A DNA stretch of 10,291 nt from an uncultured Bacteroidales bacterium (GCA_937890845.1 CALADR010000308.1:1-10291), one strand, 5' to 3'. Shown: positions 1-6,494, counted from the first letter of the stretch. Numbers and translations are program-made. The notes: generated from the letters alone by a model not told the origin.

Positions 1-53
1 TCTGCCACAAGACTGCGGCACAGTGCATCCGTATCTGCAAAACCTTTGGCCAT
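1..53 (-). CDS. Start of an unidentified gene downstream of recJ (cut by window edge)
   Basis: An ATG on the minus strand at position 53 opens a frame of 17 codons to the window edge, beginning MAKGFADTDALCRSLVA. It starts 7 nt after the recJ stop codon, as expected of a co-transcribed neighbour, and no terminator lies between the two. Only a short N-terminus is visible and I do not recognise the family. No Shine-Dalgarno sequence is evident in the short gap, which is usual in this phylum. The call rests on position and an open frame only, and a chance ORF cannot be excluded. Confidence 0.45.
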   Translation of the reverse strand, partial: MAKGFADTDALCRSLVA

Positions 54-60
54 AAAGCTT

Positions 61-1794
61 TTATATAAATTCTTCCCTGTCTCTTATATCCTTTATCCTC
101 AACTGGACATTTACAATACCACGATAATAGTTTTCAACTATGGAATAACAGATATCGACAGGATTTCCGGCCTTTATATGGTCGAAATGTCCGGCCTTGT
201 TGAAGGCTATGGCAGAAATATGGTGGTACGGCTGGGACTCCTGTATAAGTTCAAGCTTAAGATGTCCTGCGTCCGCCCCGACCTTACGGCCATTGCCGTT
301 GTCATAGACATTTTCAGTCATGAAAACAGGGGCATTGTTGCCCGGCCCGAAAGGCTGGAACTGCTTCAATATCCTGAAAAACTTAGGTGTAATCTGCTCG
401 AAATCAAGCTTGGCATCGACTGTTATCACAGGGACTGTCATATCAGTGGTTATCTTGTTTCCGATAAACTTCTCTATACGTTCACAAAATTCAGGAAGTC
501 TCTCCTCCTTCATGGTAAGACCGGCGGCATAGAGATGCCCACCGAAATTGTCCAGCAAATCTGCACAGCTCTCTATTGCATCATAAAGGTCAAAACCCTG
601 AACACTTCTGGCAGACCCTGTAACAAGGCCGTTCGACTTTGTCAGCACAATCGTAGGACGGTAAAACGCTTCCACAAGTCTTGAAGCTACAATACCGACC
701 ACTCCTTTATGCCAGTCAGGATTATATACTATAGTCGCATTGCAGGCAGACAGGCAATTCCCGCTTTTCACCATCTCAAGGGCTTCGTGCGTAATGCGTC
801 TGTCAATATCCTTACGCTCATTGTTATGCTCATTGATTTCGCATCCTATTCTGGATGCCGTCTCCTCGTCAGTAGCCGTCAGCAGCTCTACCGCCATACG
901 GCCTGACTCCATACGGCCTGCGGCATTGATTCTCGGACCGATCTTGAAAACTATATCGTCAATGGAAATATGAGAAGGGTCCAGACCGGAGAGCCTTATC
1001 ATGGACAGAAGTCCCATACGCGGACTCTCGTTTATCTGCTTCAGTCCGAAATGCGCCAGTATCCTGTTCTCCCCTATCACGGAAACCAGATCGGAAGCAA
1101 TACTTACAACCAGAAGATCAAGAAGGGGTATCAATGTGTCGAACGGAATCCCGCACCTCATCGAATATGCCTGTACAAGCTTGAAACCCACTCCGCATCC
1201 CGACAAGTCATCGAAAGGATAATTGCAGTCAACACGCTTGGGGTCAAGCACAGCCACAGCAGCAGGAAGCTCATTCTCAGGAAGATGATGATCACAGATG
1301 ATCATATCAATCCCCTTTGACGCAGCATAATCCACTTTGTCGTTTGCCTTGATTCCGCAGTCAAGCGTGATAATGAGGGAAAATCCGTTTTCCTCCGCCC
1401 AGTTGATGCCTTTATATGAAACACCGTATCCTTCATCATAACGGTCCGGAATATAGAAATCTACAGTCCTGGTCAATCTTCGCAAAAACGAATAAACCAG
1501 GGAAACAGCGGTAGTGCCGTCCACATCATAATCACCATAAACCAGGATTTTCTCTCCCGATGAGACAGCCTTGCAAAGCCTGTCAACAGCCTTGTCCATA
1601 TCCTTCATAAGGAATGGATCATGAAGGTTTGCCAGATCAGGGCGGAAAAACGACCTGGCCTCCTGGAATGTATTGACCCCTCTCTGAACTAAAAGTTCGG
1701 CCAGTACAGGGTCAACTCCAAGTTCAGAAGACAGGCGGCTCACTGTATCACAATCCGCAGAATCCTTGAATATCCACTTTTTTTCCTTCGGCAT
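61..1794 (-). CDS. recJ: RecJ, single-stranded-DNA-specific 5'-3' exonuclease
   Basis: RecJ degrades single-stranded DNA 5' to 3' in the cytoplasm and works with RecQ-type helicases in recombinational repair and with mismatch and base-excision repair. The 577-residue product has the DHH phosphoesterase motifs in order: GDYDVDG at 87-93, the LDCG aspartate at 145, CDHH at 167-170, and GPRINAAGRM at 286-295. The DHHA1 domain carries GGHLYAAG at 418-425, and a C-terminal OB-fold occupies about 455-570. Length is normal for the family and no key residue is missing. The ATG at 1794 is supported by a promoter box ending only 6 nt upstream. The next gene begins 7 nt after the stop, suggesting an operon. 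Confidence 0.96.
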   Translation of the reverse strand: MPKEKKWIFKDSADCDTVSRLSSELGVDPVLAELLVQRGVNTFQEARSFFRPDLANLHDPFLMKDMDKAVDRLCKAVSSGEKILVYGDYDVDGTTAVSLVYSFLRRLTRTVDFYIPDRYDEGYGVSYKGINWAEENGFSLIITLDCGIKANDKVDYAASKGIDMIICDHHLPENELPAAVAVLDPKRVDCNYPFDDLSGCGVGFKLVQAYSMRCGIPFDTLIPLLDLLVVSIASDLVSVIGENRILAHFGLKQINESPRMGLLSMIRLSGLDPSHISIDDIVFKIGPRINAAGRMESGRMAVELLTATDEETASRIGCEINEHNNERKDIDRRITHEALEMVKSGNCLSACNATIVYNPDWHKGVVGIVASRLVEAFYRPTIVLTKSNGLVTGSARSVQGFDLYDAIESCADLLDNFGGHLYAAGLTMKEERLPEFCERIEKFIGNKITTDMTVPVITVDAKLDFEQITPKFFRILKQFQPFGPGNNAPVFMTENVYDNGNGRKVGADAGHLKLELIQESQPYHHISAIAFNKAGHFDHIKAGNPVDICYSIVENYYRGIVNVQLRIKDIRDREEFI

Positions 1795-1800
1795 AGCTTA

Positions 1801-1808
1801 CAAAGATA
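1801..1808 (-). promoter_or_regulatory. Bacteroidetes -7 box of recJ
   Basis: On the minus strand this reads TATCTTTG, an exact match to the Bacteroidetes sigma-ABfr -7 consensus TAnnTTTG. A possible -33 element, TTGG at 1831-1834, lies 22 nt upstream, slightly further than usual. Only 6 nt separate the box from the recJ ATG, so transcription would start almost at the start codon. Confidence 0.7.
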
Positions 1809-1854
1809 GATAAAATTTTCCAATCATCTTCCAAGATGCCGTTCTGATTTTAAG

Positions 1855-1889
1855 AAGCCAGTCTGAATTTGTGGAATTCGGACTGGCTT
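1855..1889. terminator. 35-bp inverted repeat, probable (possibly bidirectional) terminator
   Basis: Arms 1855-1869 and 1875-1889 are complementary over 15 positions around the 5-nt loop TGTGG. On the plus strand position 1864/1880 is a G-U wobble; in minus-strand RNA it is an A-C mismatch. On the plus strand a T-rich tract with five consecutive Ts at 1895-1899 follows. On the minus strand only CTT follows before an A run. It lies after the lipoprotein genes and before recJ, both on the minus strand, so it should end lipoprotein transcription, although the better U-tract faces the other way. Confidence 0.6.
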
Positions 1890-1915
1890 TCTGCTTTTTA
1901 TGGCATCACTAAAGC

Positions 1916-2476
1916 TCAATTATAGCTTTTATTATAATCAATATCGTATCTATAGTCGCAAATAACTTGCTCACCTTTACCAAGACACTCTTCAAACGCC
2001 TTTCCGGCAAGAGGCTGCGCCCACCTGTTACTATACGTATAGCCGGAAAGAAAGCGTGATTCATATTCGCTACGAGACCATACAGCACCCGGAATTTTCA
2101 AATCCGCATACACTTTACACCCCGCCTCTCTTTTTATTGAATACAATACATCGGGATTGATATCAGGATAATCGGCTTTGGGTCTCATCACCGCCTTCAG
2201 ACACAGGCTTTCAGGCAGTAAAGTACTGGCATTGTCTAGTTTGTAAGTCCACTTTTCCTCCGTTAAGACTACTGTATTTTCTTTATTTTTATCATCAATA
2301 TATGTCACAGAAACGTCAAAATAATCCAAAATATCAGCCGACACTTCTATATTGAACGTAGCACGTATTCCACAAATAATCTTATTTTCATCGTCTTTCC
2401 GGCATGAAGAAAAAACAAACCACAAAAGACACACCGGAAGAAATGACATTATTCTCAATATGACAGTCTTTTTCAT
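1916..2476 (-). CDS. Small lipoprotein of unknown function, probably surface exposed
   Basis: This 186-residue protein starts with MKK and a hydrophobic segment (about 5-22), followed by the lipobox-like VFSSC with the acylated Cys at 25. It is therefore a signal-peptidase-II lipoprotein. After the Cys comes RKDDE. The K-D-D at 27-29 resembles the lipoprotein export signal K-(D/E)2 reported to send Bacteroidetes lipoproteins to the cell surface. The mature part looks beta-rich, with regularly spaced VSVTYIDD, NTVVLTEEKW and LCLKAVM strands, and I do not recognise a named family. It starts 27 nt after the upstream lipoprotein gene, so the two are probably co-transcribed. A hairpin follows downstream. 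Function is unknown; a role in binding or in surface structures would be a guess. Confidence 0.8.
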   Translation of the reverse strand: MKKTVILRIMSFLPVCLLWFVFSSCRKDDENKIICGIRATFNIEVSADILDYFDVSVTYIDDKNKENTVVLTEEKWTYKLDNASTLLPESLCLKAVMRPKADYPDINPDVLYSIKREAGCKVYADLKIPGAVWSRSEYESRFLSGYTYSNRWAQPLAGKAFEECLGKGEQVICDYRYDIDYNKSYN

Positions 2477-2503
2477 TCTGAATGATGTTTATTATGAAAC
2501 TCT

Positions 2504-2914
2504 TTATTTGTTCCTGCCACGTTGGGTTATAGTTGCAGTGTCGGTAAATATACGCGACCTCACTTCAAGCACAAGATGCCTCTTCACCCCGTCGTTGGCT
2601 CCTACTTTCAATCTCAATTTTTTCTCGCCACATCTTTCAAGAGTGAACCAGTCTCCGACTATAGGACCTTTCTCAAACTCTTCTCCTAAACATTCGGTCA
2701 TTTCAGACAAATCGGAATTATCACCGAGAATCTGATAACTCCCGAATTTTTTGCCGTGCACATCAAATACGACCTCATGTGCATCACAGTCCAATAGAAT
2801 GGTCTCAGGATAGATTTCTATAGGATAGTCCTTTGAGCAGGAATTGAATGCAAGAGACAAAACACACAAGAGCAAATATAAAATCAGACTTCTTATCATA
2901 AACAATTTTTTCAT
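2504..2914 (-). CDS. Small lipoprotein with a BACON-like domain
   Basis: I place the start at the ATG at 2914 (MKKLFMIRS), giving 136 residues. An in-frame ATG at 2932 would only add MVNRQS before the signal peptide. A hydrophobic stretch ends in AFNSC, a lipobox with Cys at residue 26, so the protein is a predicted lipoprotein; SKD follows the Cys. The mature part begins with a YPETILLDCDAHEVVFDV strand pair, contains LRLKVGAND followed by RHLVLEVRS, and ends TATITQRG. The 'N-x-x-x-x-R' strand followed by a terminal 'ITQ' strand is the signature I associate with BACON beta-sandwich domains of Bacteroidetes surface proteins. This is recognition by pattern, not by alignment. It is the first gene of a two-gene lipoprotein unit, and no convincing -7 box was found upstream. 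Confidence 0.75.
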   Translation of the reverse strand: MKKLFMIRSLILYLLLCVLSLAFNSCSKDYPIEIYPETILLDCDAHEVVFDVHGKKFGSYQILGDNSDLSEMTECLGEEFEKGPIVGDWFTLERCGEKKLRLKVGANDGVKRHLVLEVRSRIFTDTATITQRGRNK

Positions 2915-3035
2915 TGATTGACGATTAACCATAAAATAACATTACCCGCAACTATTATTTTAAATCATGATATTATATGTAAATATCACATACGTTTGAA
3001 GTTGCTTGTTTTTGCAATTAATATTGATAAAAAGT

Positions 3036-3064
3036 CGCTTCTACCTATTGACAAAGGAGAAGCG
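3036..3064. other. Stem-loop of unknown role
   Basis: CGCTTCT (3036-3042) pairs with AGAAGCG (3058-3064), extended inward by CC/GG (3044-3045 with 3056-3057) after one bulged A. No T-run follows, so it is not a standard terminator. It lies about 40 nt after a TAnnTTTG match at 2991-2998. Confidence 0.35.
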
Positions 3065-3279
3065 GAAACATATAAGGTGGCAAATCGTCCGCAGGCATAG
3101 ATTAAATTTTTCAAGTACCGTAAATATACATAAATATTACATTAAAAACAACAGCATCCACAAAATTCAATAGTTCAGATACTTCGTTCGAAATGACAAA
3201 AATCAACCCGAAAGTGCCCTGAATGAATTTTTGAAAGATTTTTAAACAGCTTATAAGCCTTTTTATGAATCTTTTGTCG

Positions 3280-3287
3280 TATTTTTG
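3280..3287 (+). promoter_or_regulatory. Probable -7 box of lysS
   Basis: TATTTTTG fits TAnnTTTG. It would give a leader of about 60 nt to the lysS ATG at 3353. No strong -33 TTTG is found at the expected spacing, since the region upstream is generally T-rich. Confidence 0.5.
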
Positions 3288-3300
3288 TAATTTGTGCGCA

Positions 3301-3316
3301 ATTCTCACTGGAGAAT
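3301..3316 (+). other. Hairpin at the 5' end of the lysS leader
   Basis: ATTCTC pairs with GAGAAT around the loop ACTG, a 6-bp stem. It would sit near the 5' end of the predicted lysS transcript. It may protect the mRNA or have no role; no regulatory family is recognised. Confidence 0.35.
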
Positions 3317-3352
3317 GGCACCATTATGATGAAAATTTAAAAGGAAAGATAT

Positions 3353-4870
3353 ATGGAAAACTTGGATTTGAACGAACAGGAGAGAAACAGGCGCGAAGCC
3401 TTAGGAAAACTCAGAGAACTCGGCATTGAGCCGTATCCGGCAGCATTGTACCCGGTAAATGCTACAGCACAGAAGATTAAGGACGAATTCGACCCTGAAA
3501 AAGGCAATCTGGACGACGTAGTGATTGCCGGAAGGATAATGACTCGCAGGATTATGGGAGCGGCGTCTTTCATTGAACTTCAGGACGAGACAGGAAGAAT
3601 CCAGGTGTATATAAAAAGGGATGAAATCTGCCCCGAGGAAGACAAGACCATGTACAACACCGTGTTCAAGAAGCTTCTGGATATAGGCGATATCATCGGA
3701 ATCAAGGGATATGCCTTCATCACACAGACAGGACAGCTTTCAGTACACGCAAAGGAACTTACAGTCCTGAGCAAGTCCCTGAGGGTGCTTCCTATAGTCA
3801 AAGAAAAAGACGGAGAGGTCTATGACGCTTTCTCTGACCCTGAGCTTAAATACAGACAAAGATATGTGGATCTTATCGTAAACCCTCAGGTCCGCGAAAC
3901 ATTCATAAAGAGAAGCAAGATCATCGCTACGATGCGTGAGTACTTCAACGCAGCCGGCTGTCTGGAAGTGGAGACACCTATCCTTCAGTCAATCCCAGGA
4001 GGAGCTGCGGCCCGTCCGTTCATCACCCACCACAACGCCCTTGACATTCCGCTCTATCTGCGTATTGCCAACGAGCTTTACCTCAAGAGACTGATTGTCG
4101 GCGGATATTCAGGAGTATATGAGTTTGCAAAAGACTTCCGCAACGAAGGAATGGACAAGACCCACAACCCTGAGTTCACCTGTATGGAGATTTATGTAGC
4201 ATACAAGGACTATATCTGGATGATGGAGTTCGTGGAGAACATGCTTGAAAAAATCGCAACTACTCTTCACGGCACTACTGAGGTGACCATCGGTGAAAAC
4301 AAGGTAGATTTCAAGCCGCCTTTCAGAAGGCTTCCTATGCTTGAGGCCATAAAGGAATATGCAGGCGTGGATATAGCAGGAATGGATGAGGAGCAGCTCC
4401 GCGCCACCTGCAAGGAACTCCATGTCCCTATCGACGAGTCTTTTGGAAAGGGCAAGCTGATAGACGCTATCTTCGGAGAATACTGCGAGGACAAGCTCGT
4501 ACAGCCTACTTTCATCACTGACTACCCTGTAGAAATGTCACCTCTGACCAAGAGGCACCGCGAAAATCCTGAACTCACCGAGCGTTTCGAGCTTTTCGTA
4601 TGCGGCAAGGAGCTGGCCAATGCATATAGCGAGCTCAACGACCCTATCGACCAGCTGGAGAGATTCCAGGAGCAGCTCAAGCTCAAGGACAAGGGAGATG
4701 ATGAGGCTATGTTCATCGATATGGACTTTGTACGCGCCCTTGAATACGGTATGCCACCTACATCAGGAATGGGTATGGGTATAGACCGTCTGACTATGTT
4801 CATGACCAACTCCCCTACTATCCAGGATGTGCTCTTCTTCCCGCAGATGAGACCTAAGTCAGTGGAATAG
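3353..4870 (+). CDS. lysS: Lysyl-tRNA synthetase, class II
   Basis: LysS attaches lysine to tRNA-Lys using ATP in the cytoplasm. The 505-residue protein has an N-terminal anticodon-binding OB-fold at about 55-140 (VVIAGRIMTRRIMGAASFIELQ). The class II catalytic core follows: motif 1 around 205-229 (ETPILQSIPGGAAARPFITH), motif 2 at 257-280 with FRNEG at 262-266 and HNPEF at 271-275, and motif 3 at 472-480 (GMGMGIDRL). The end, VLFFPQMRP, is typical of LysRS. Length is normal for the bacterial enzyme. The start is supported by an AAGGAAAG-type ribosome-binding site about 6 nt upstream, stronger than those of its neighbours. A predicted promoter lies at 3280 and an intrinsic terminator directly after the stop, so it is probably monocistronic. 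Confidence 0.98.
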   Translation: MENLDLNEQERNRREALGKLRELGIEPYPAALYPVNATAQKIKDEFDPEKGNLDDVVIAGRIMTRRIMGAASFIELQDETGRIQVYIKRDEICPEEDKTMYNTVFKKLLDIGDIIGIKGYAFITQTGQLSVHAKELTVLSKSLRVLPIVKEKDGEVYDAFSDPELKYRQRYVDLIVNPQVRETFIKRSKIIATMREYFNAAGCLEVETPILQSIPGGAAARPFITHHNALDIPLYLRIANELYLKRLIVGGYSGVYEFAKDFRNEGMDKTHNPEFTCMEIYVAYKDYIWMMEFVENMLEKIATTLHGTTEVTIGENKVDFKPPFRRLPMLEAIKEYAGVDIAGMDEEQLRATCKELHVPIDESFGKGKLIDAIFGEYCEDKLVQPTFITDYPVEMSPLTKRHRENPELTERFELFVCGKELANAYSELNDPIDQLERFQEQLKLKDKGDDEAMFIDMDFVRALEYGMPPTSGMGMGIDRLTMFMTNSPTIQDVLFFPQMRPKSVE

Positions 4871-4881
4871 GAAAAAAATTG

Positions 4882-4929
4882 CAAGAGGCTGTATCGGAAT
4901 ATTTGTCTTGATGCGGCCTCTTGTTTTTT
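4882..4929 (+). terminator. Intrinsic terminator of lysS
   Basis: Arms 4882-4895 and 4910-4923 form a 14-bp stem, with two G-U wobbles in plus-strand RNA. The loop is 14 nt and six Ts follow (4924-4929). It begins 12 nt after the lysS stop. The wobbles are favourable only in the plus orientation, which supports it as the lysS terminator. Confidence 0.9.
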
Positions 4930-4992
4930 ATAGTCAAACGCGGTACCAACTGGCGGAGATATAAACAATCCACATGGTTTTCAACAGAACAT

Positions 4993-5010
4993 TTTGCCGC
5001 TACCGGCAAA
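4993..5010. promoter_or_regulatory. Palindromic operator candidate upstream of the YgbA-family gene
   Basis: TTTGCCGCTACCGGCAAA has perfect 7-bp arms around four central bases. The TTG...CAA ends and the dyad size resemble binding sites of CRP/FNR-family regulators. It overlaps the candidate -33 element TTTG (4993-4996) and lies just upstream of a gene family linked to nitrosative stress. That the regulator is a CRP/FNR-type protein such as an HcpR-like NO sensor is inference. Confidence 0.55.
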
Positions 5011-5022
5011 TTAATATATTTT
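4993..5022 (+). promoter_or_regulatory. Candidate promoter of the YgbA-family gene
   Basis: TTTG at 4993-4996 (-33) and TATATTTT at 5015-5022 (7 of 8 match to TAnnTTTG) are separated by 18 nt. Transcription would begin a few nucleotides before the ATG at 5035, giving a very short leader. The -33 lies inside the palindrome at 4993-5010, so a bound regulator would directly affect this promoter. Confidence 0.5.
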
Positions 5023-5034
5023 AAGAATGTATTT

Positions 5035-5328
5035 ATGACCCGAATTGAACAGGAAAAAGTAACAGTAAGACACATGATAGAGCTATGGTGCAGGAAGCGC
5101 CACGGAAAGGAAACCCTTTGCGAAGAATGCCGCGAACTTCTTGATTATGCCATCTCCCGCCTGGAAAAGTGCAGATTCGGAAACGGCAAGACCAAATGCC
5201 ACAAATGTCCGATTCATTGCTACAAGCCGGAAATGAGAGAAAAGATACGCCGGGTGATGAAATATTCAGGTCCGAGGATGATTTTTCACCATCCTGCAGA
5301 AGCTTTTAAGTACATATTATCAAAATAA
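5035..5328 (+). CDS. YgbA-like protein, nitrous-oxide-stimulated-promoter family (PF11756)
   Basis: This 97-residue cytoplasmic protein resembles E. coli YgbA. It has an N-terminal helix (VRHMIELWC), then LCEEC at 28-32, a Cys at 46, and the block CHKCPIHCYKP at 55-65, then MKYSGPRMIFHHP at 75-87. The seven Cys (19, 29, 32, 46, 55, 58, 62) suggest metal or Fe-S binding, but that is inference. The family is associated with recovery from nitrosative stress in enterobacteria; the molecular activity is unsettled as far as I know. I chose the ATG at 5035 because family similarity starts there. A longer frame from the TTG at 4921 would run through the lysS terminator. An 18-bp palindrome and a candidate promoter lie directly upstream, consistent with stress-controlled single-gene expression. 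Confidence 0.88.
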   Translation: MTRIEQEKVTVRHMIELWCRKRHGKETLCEECRELLDYAISRLEKCRFGNGKTKCHKCPIHCYKPEMREKIRRVMKYSGPRMIFHHPAEAFKYILSK

Positions 5329-5333
5329 CCAGA

Positions 5334-5367
5334 CACCGAACAGCTACTGCCACCGAACAGCTACTGC
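5334..5367. repeat. Exact tandem duplication of a 17-bp unit
   Basis: CACCGAACAGCTACTGC occurs twice without a gap (5334-5350 and 5351-5367). It sits in the 46-bp space between the convergent ends of the YgbA-family gene and the DUF4491 gene, touching neither coding frame. It is probably a slippage-type duplication. No terminator hairpin is seen in this convergent gap. Confidence 0.9.
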
Positions 5368-5374
5368 ATGGGGG

Positions 5375-5665
5375 TCATTTTTTCTTCCTTTTGGGATTGG
5401 CTGGAAACCAGCCTTTCTTAACTCTCTTCTCCTGCTCGAAAATCTCAAGCACTGTCCACAGTGAGCTGAATGAGAACACCCCGAGGATTGCAGATACAAT
5501 AGTATCATCTACCATAAGCGATGCTGCCCCGAACAGTATAGCCACAAGTACAAAGACCCACCAGCATCCCTTTCCGAAGTAATATTCGGCTTTTATGACT
5601 ATAGGATGGAAAAGTCCGATTATAAGGAAGGCTGATACGCCTAAAATGATTCCGTCAAAATTCAT
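5375..5665 (-). CDS. DUF4491 family small membrane protein
   Basis: The 96-residue protein begins MNFDGIILGVSAFLIIGLFHP and continues VIKAEYYFG with a double Trp at 35-36. It ends with an E-x-F-E-Q-E-K-R-V-K-K-G-W-F-P-x-N-P-K-R tail at 74-93. I recognise this as the DUF4491 family, common in Bacteroidetes and of unknown function. Three hydrophobic segments are visible (about 4-20, 34-51 and 54-76), so it is an inner-membrane protein with a very basic C-terminus (KRKKK). It lies 159 bp downstream of the acetyltransferase gene on the same strand. No clear TAnnTTTG box was found in that gap, so its transcription is unresolved. Confidence 0.87.
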   Translation of the reverse strand: MNFDGIILGVSAFLIIGLFHPIVIKAEYYFGKGCWWVFVLVAILFGAASLMVDDTIVSAILGVFSFSSLWTVLEIFEQEKRVKKGWFPANPKRKKK

Positions 5666-5824
5666 ATATCAGAAGTTCATTAAAGTGAAAATAATAACCT
5701 GCATCAGATTTTGATTATAGACTGGTTTCCAAAAGAGAATCCGGCGTCGTCAAACGACTGGTGACAAGGCCAATATAGAACAGAAAGATATTCATAATAT
5801 GATACTGTTTACTTTAAAGGTATT

Positions 5825-6418
5825 TCATACTGTAATATCAAGCGACAGGAGCGAACGTCTGAGTCCGCCATACTTCCTGAGTTCAGGTACAGAAACGGTA
5901 AAGCCTTTTTTCAGGAAATTGGTCATACTGAATGTATTGTCCGGATCGACCGTGGTAAGCATCCTGTCTGCGCCAAGCCGGACAGCCAGTTCAACAGAGC
6001 AAGTTATAAATATCCCGTGAAGTCCGAAGCCTCTGTAATCCGGAGAAACTGCCACAGCATCGAATGTTACTGTTTTAAGAGGATCAAGACCTGCATCATA
6101 CGCCAGATTGCGGTCTTCAGACTCCATGTTAACGACAAGAACTGCAAAAGCGGCAAGCCCGACTTCCATATCCGGTGTGCGGCATATCCGTCTGTCATCC
6201 ACTACCGGTACTGCAACAAGGACGATATCATTCCTCAGCGAGTCTTTCATCTCGTCTTCAGACAGAGGAAAGAACATCCTGTCATCAGGCATGGCACGCC
6301 TTACCGTCTCCTGCAAATGCATAAGCTTTTCTGCCATAGAGATATCCGCACGACAGATAGAAAAAGCCTTTCTGCCGCATTCTGCAATGTGAATTTGGTC
6401 TAGTTCTCCGACTATCAT
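5825..6418 (-). CDS. GNAT-family N-acetyltransferase
   Basis: This 197-residue protein has the GNAT acetyl-CoA-binding motif A at about 117-136: a beta strand VTFDAVAV followed by SPDYRGFGLHG, fitting the R/Q-x-x-G-x-G/A pattern. The C-terminal half has a second GNAT feature, TTVDPDNTFSMTNFLKKGF at 155-173, where the Asn and the 'fLkkGF' ending match motif B. It then runs to KYGGLRRSLL. The N-terminal 100 residues are less conserved and probably determine the substrate, which cannot be told from sequence. Small molecules or protein amines are both possible. It is divergent from the SpoU methyltransferase gene, and a TATCTTTG promoter box lies 23 nt upstream of its ATG. No similarity to known antibiotic-modifying enzymes was noticed. 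Confidence 0.85.
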   Translation of the reverse strand: MIVGELDQIHIAECGRKAFSICRADISMAEKLMHLQETVRRAMPDDRMFFPLSEDEMKDSLRNDIVLVAVPVVDDRRICRTPDMEVGLAAFAVLVVNMESEDRNLAYDAGLDPLKTVTFDAVAVSPDYRGFGLHGIFITCSVELAVRLGADRMLTTVDPDNTFSMTNFLKKGFTVSVPELRKYGGLRRSLLSLDITV

Positions 6419-6441
6419 CCTTTTTGATATTTATTTGCGTG

Positions 6442-6449
6442 CAAAGATA
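6442..6449 (-). promoter_or_regulatory. -7 box of the GNAT gene
   Basis: On the minus strand this reads TATCTTTG, exact to TAnnTTTG, 23 nt before the ATG at 6418. No strong -33 TTTG is seen. It is divergent from the identical box at 6495-6502, so the 91-bp intergenic region is a divergent promoter region. Confidence 0.65.
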
Positions 6450-6494
6450 GACAAGATATTCATAAAGAAGGTAAGGTTGTTCTTCTATATTCGC

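Larger units (their letters stand above)
2915..3352. other. 438-bp AT-rich intergenic region between divergent genes
   Basis: This gap separates the minus-strand lipoprotein unit from lysS. It contains a plus-strand TACGTTTG (2991-2998) that fits the TAnnTTTG box, a stem-loop at 3036-3064, and the lysS promoter and leader at its right end. A 60-codon open frame (2918-3100) crosses it without recognisable content. I see no tRNA, no rRNA and no convincing promoter for the lipoprotein genes. Confidence 0.6.

Noticed and set aside
3174..3199. Intergenic repeat resembling 'cttcg...aaatgaca' spacer repeats of some genomes
   Set aside because: Only a short, partial resemblance with a small TTCGAA palindrome, and no second copy in the window to support a repeat family.
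4109..4968. Overlapping minus-strand open frames under lysS
   Set aside because: They are opposite a highly conserved synthetase, have Ser/Leu-rich compositions typical of antisense frames, and show no recognisable protein motifs.
4921..5034. N-terminal extension of the YgbA-family protein from a TTG start
   Set aside because: It would begin inside the lysS terminator and translate the palindrome and promoter. Family similarity begins at the ATG at 5035.
5334..5367. CRISPR array or mobile-element target duplication
   Set aside because: The two units are directly adjacent with no spacer and only two copies, and no inserted element is flanked by them.
5746..5758. Small hairpin GTCGT-CAA-ACGAC downstream of the GNAT gene as a terminator
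   Set aside because: Only five base pairs with a 3-nt loop and no T-run on the minus strand.
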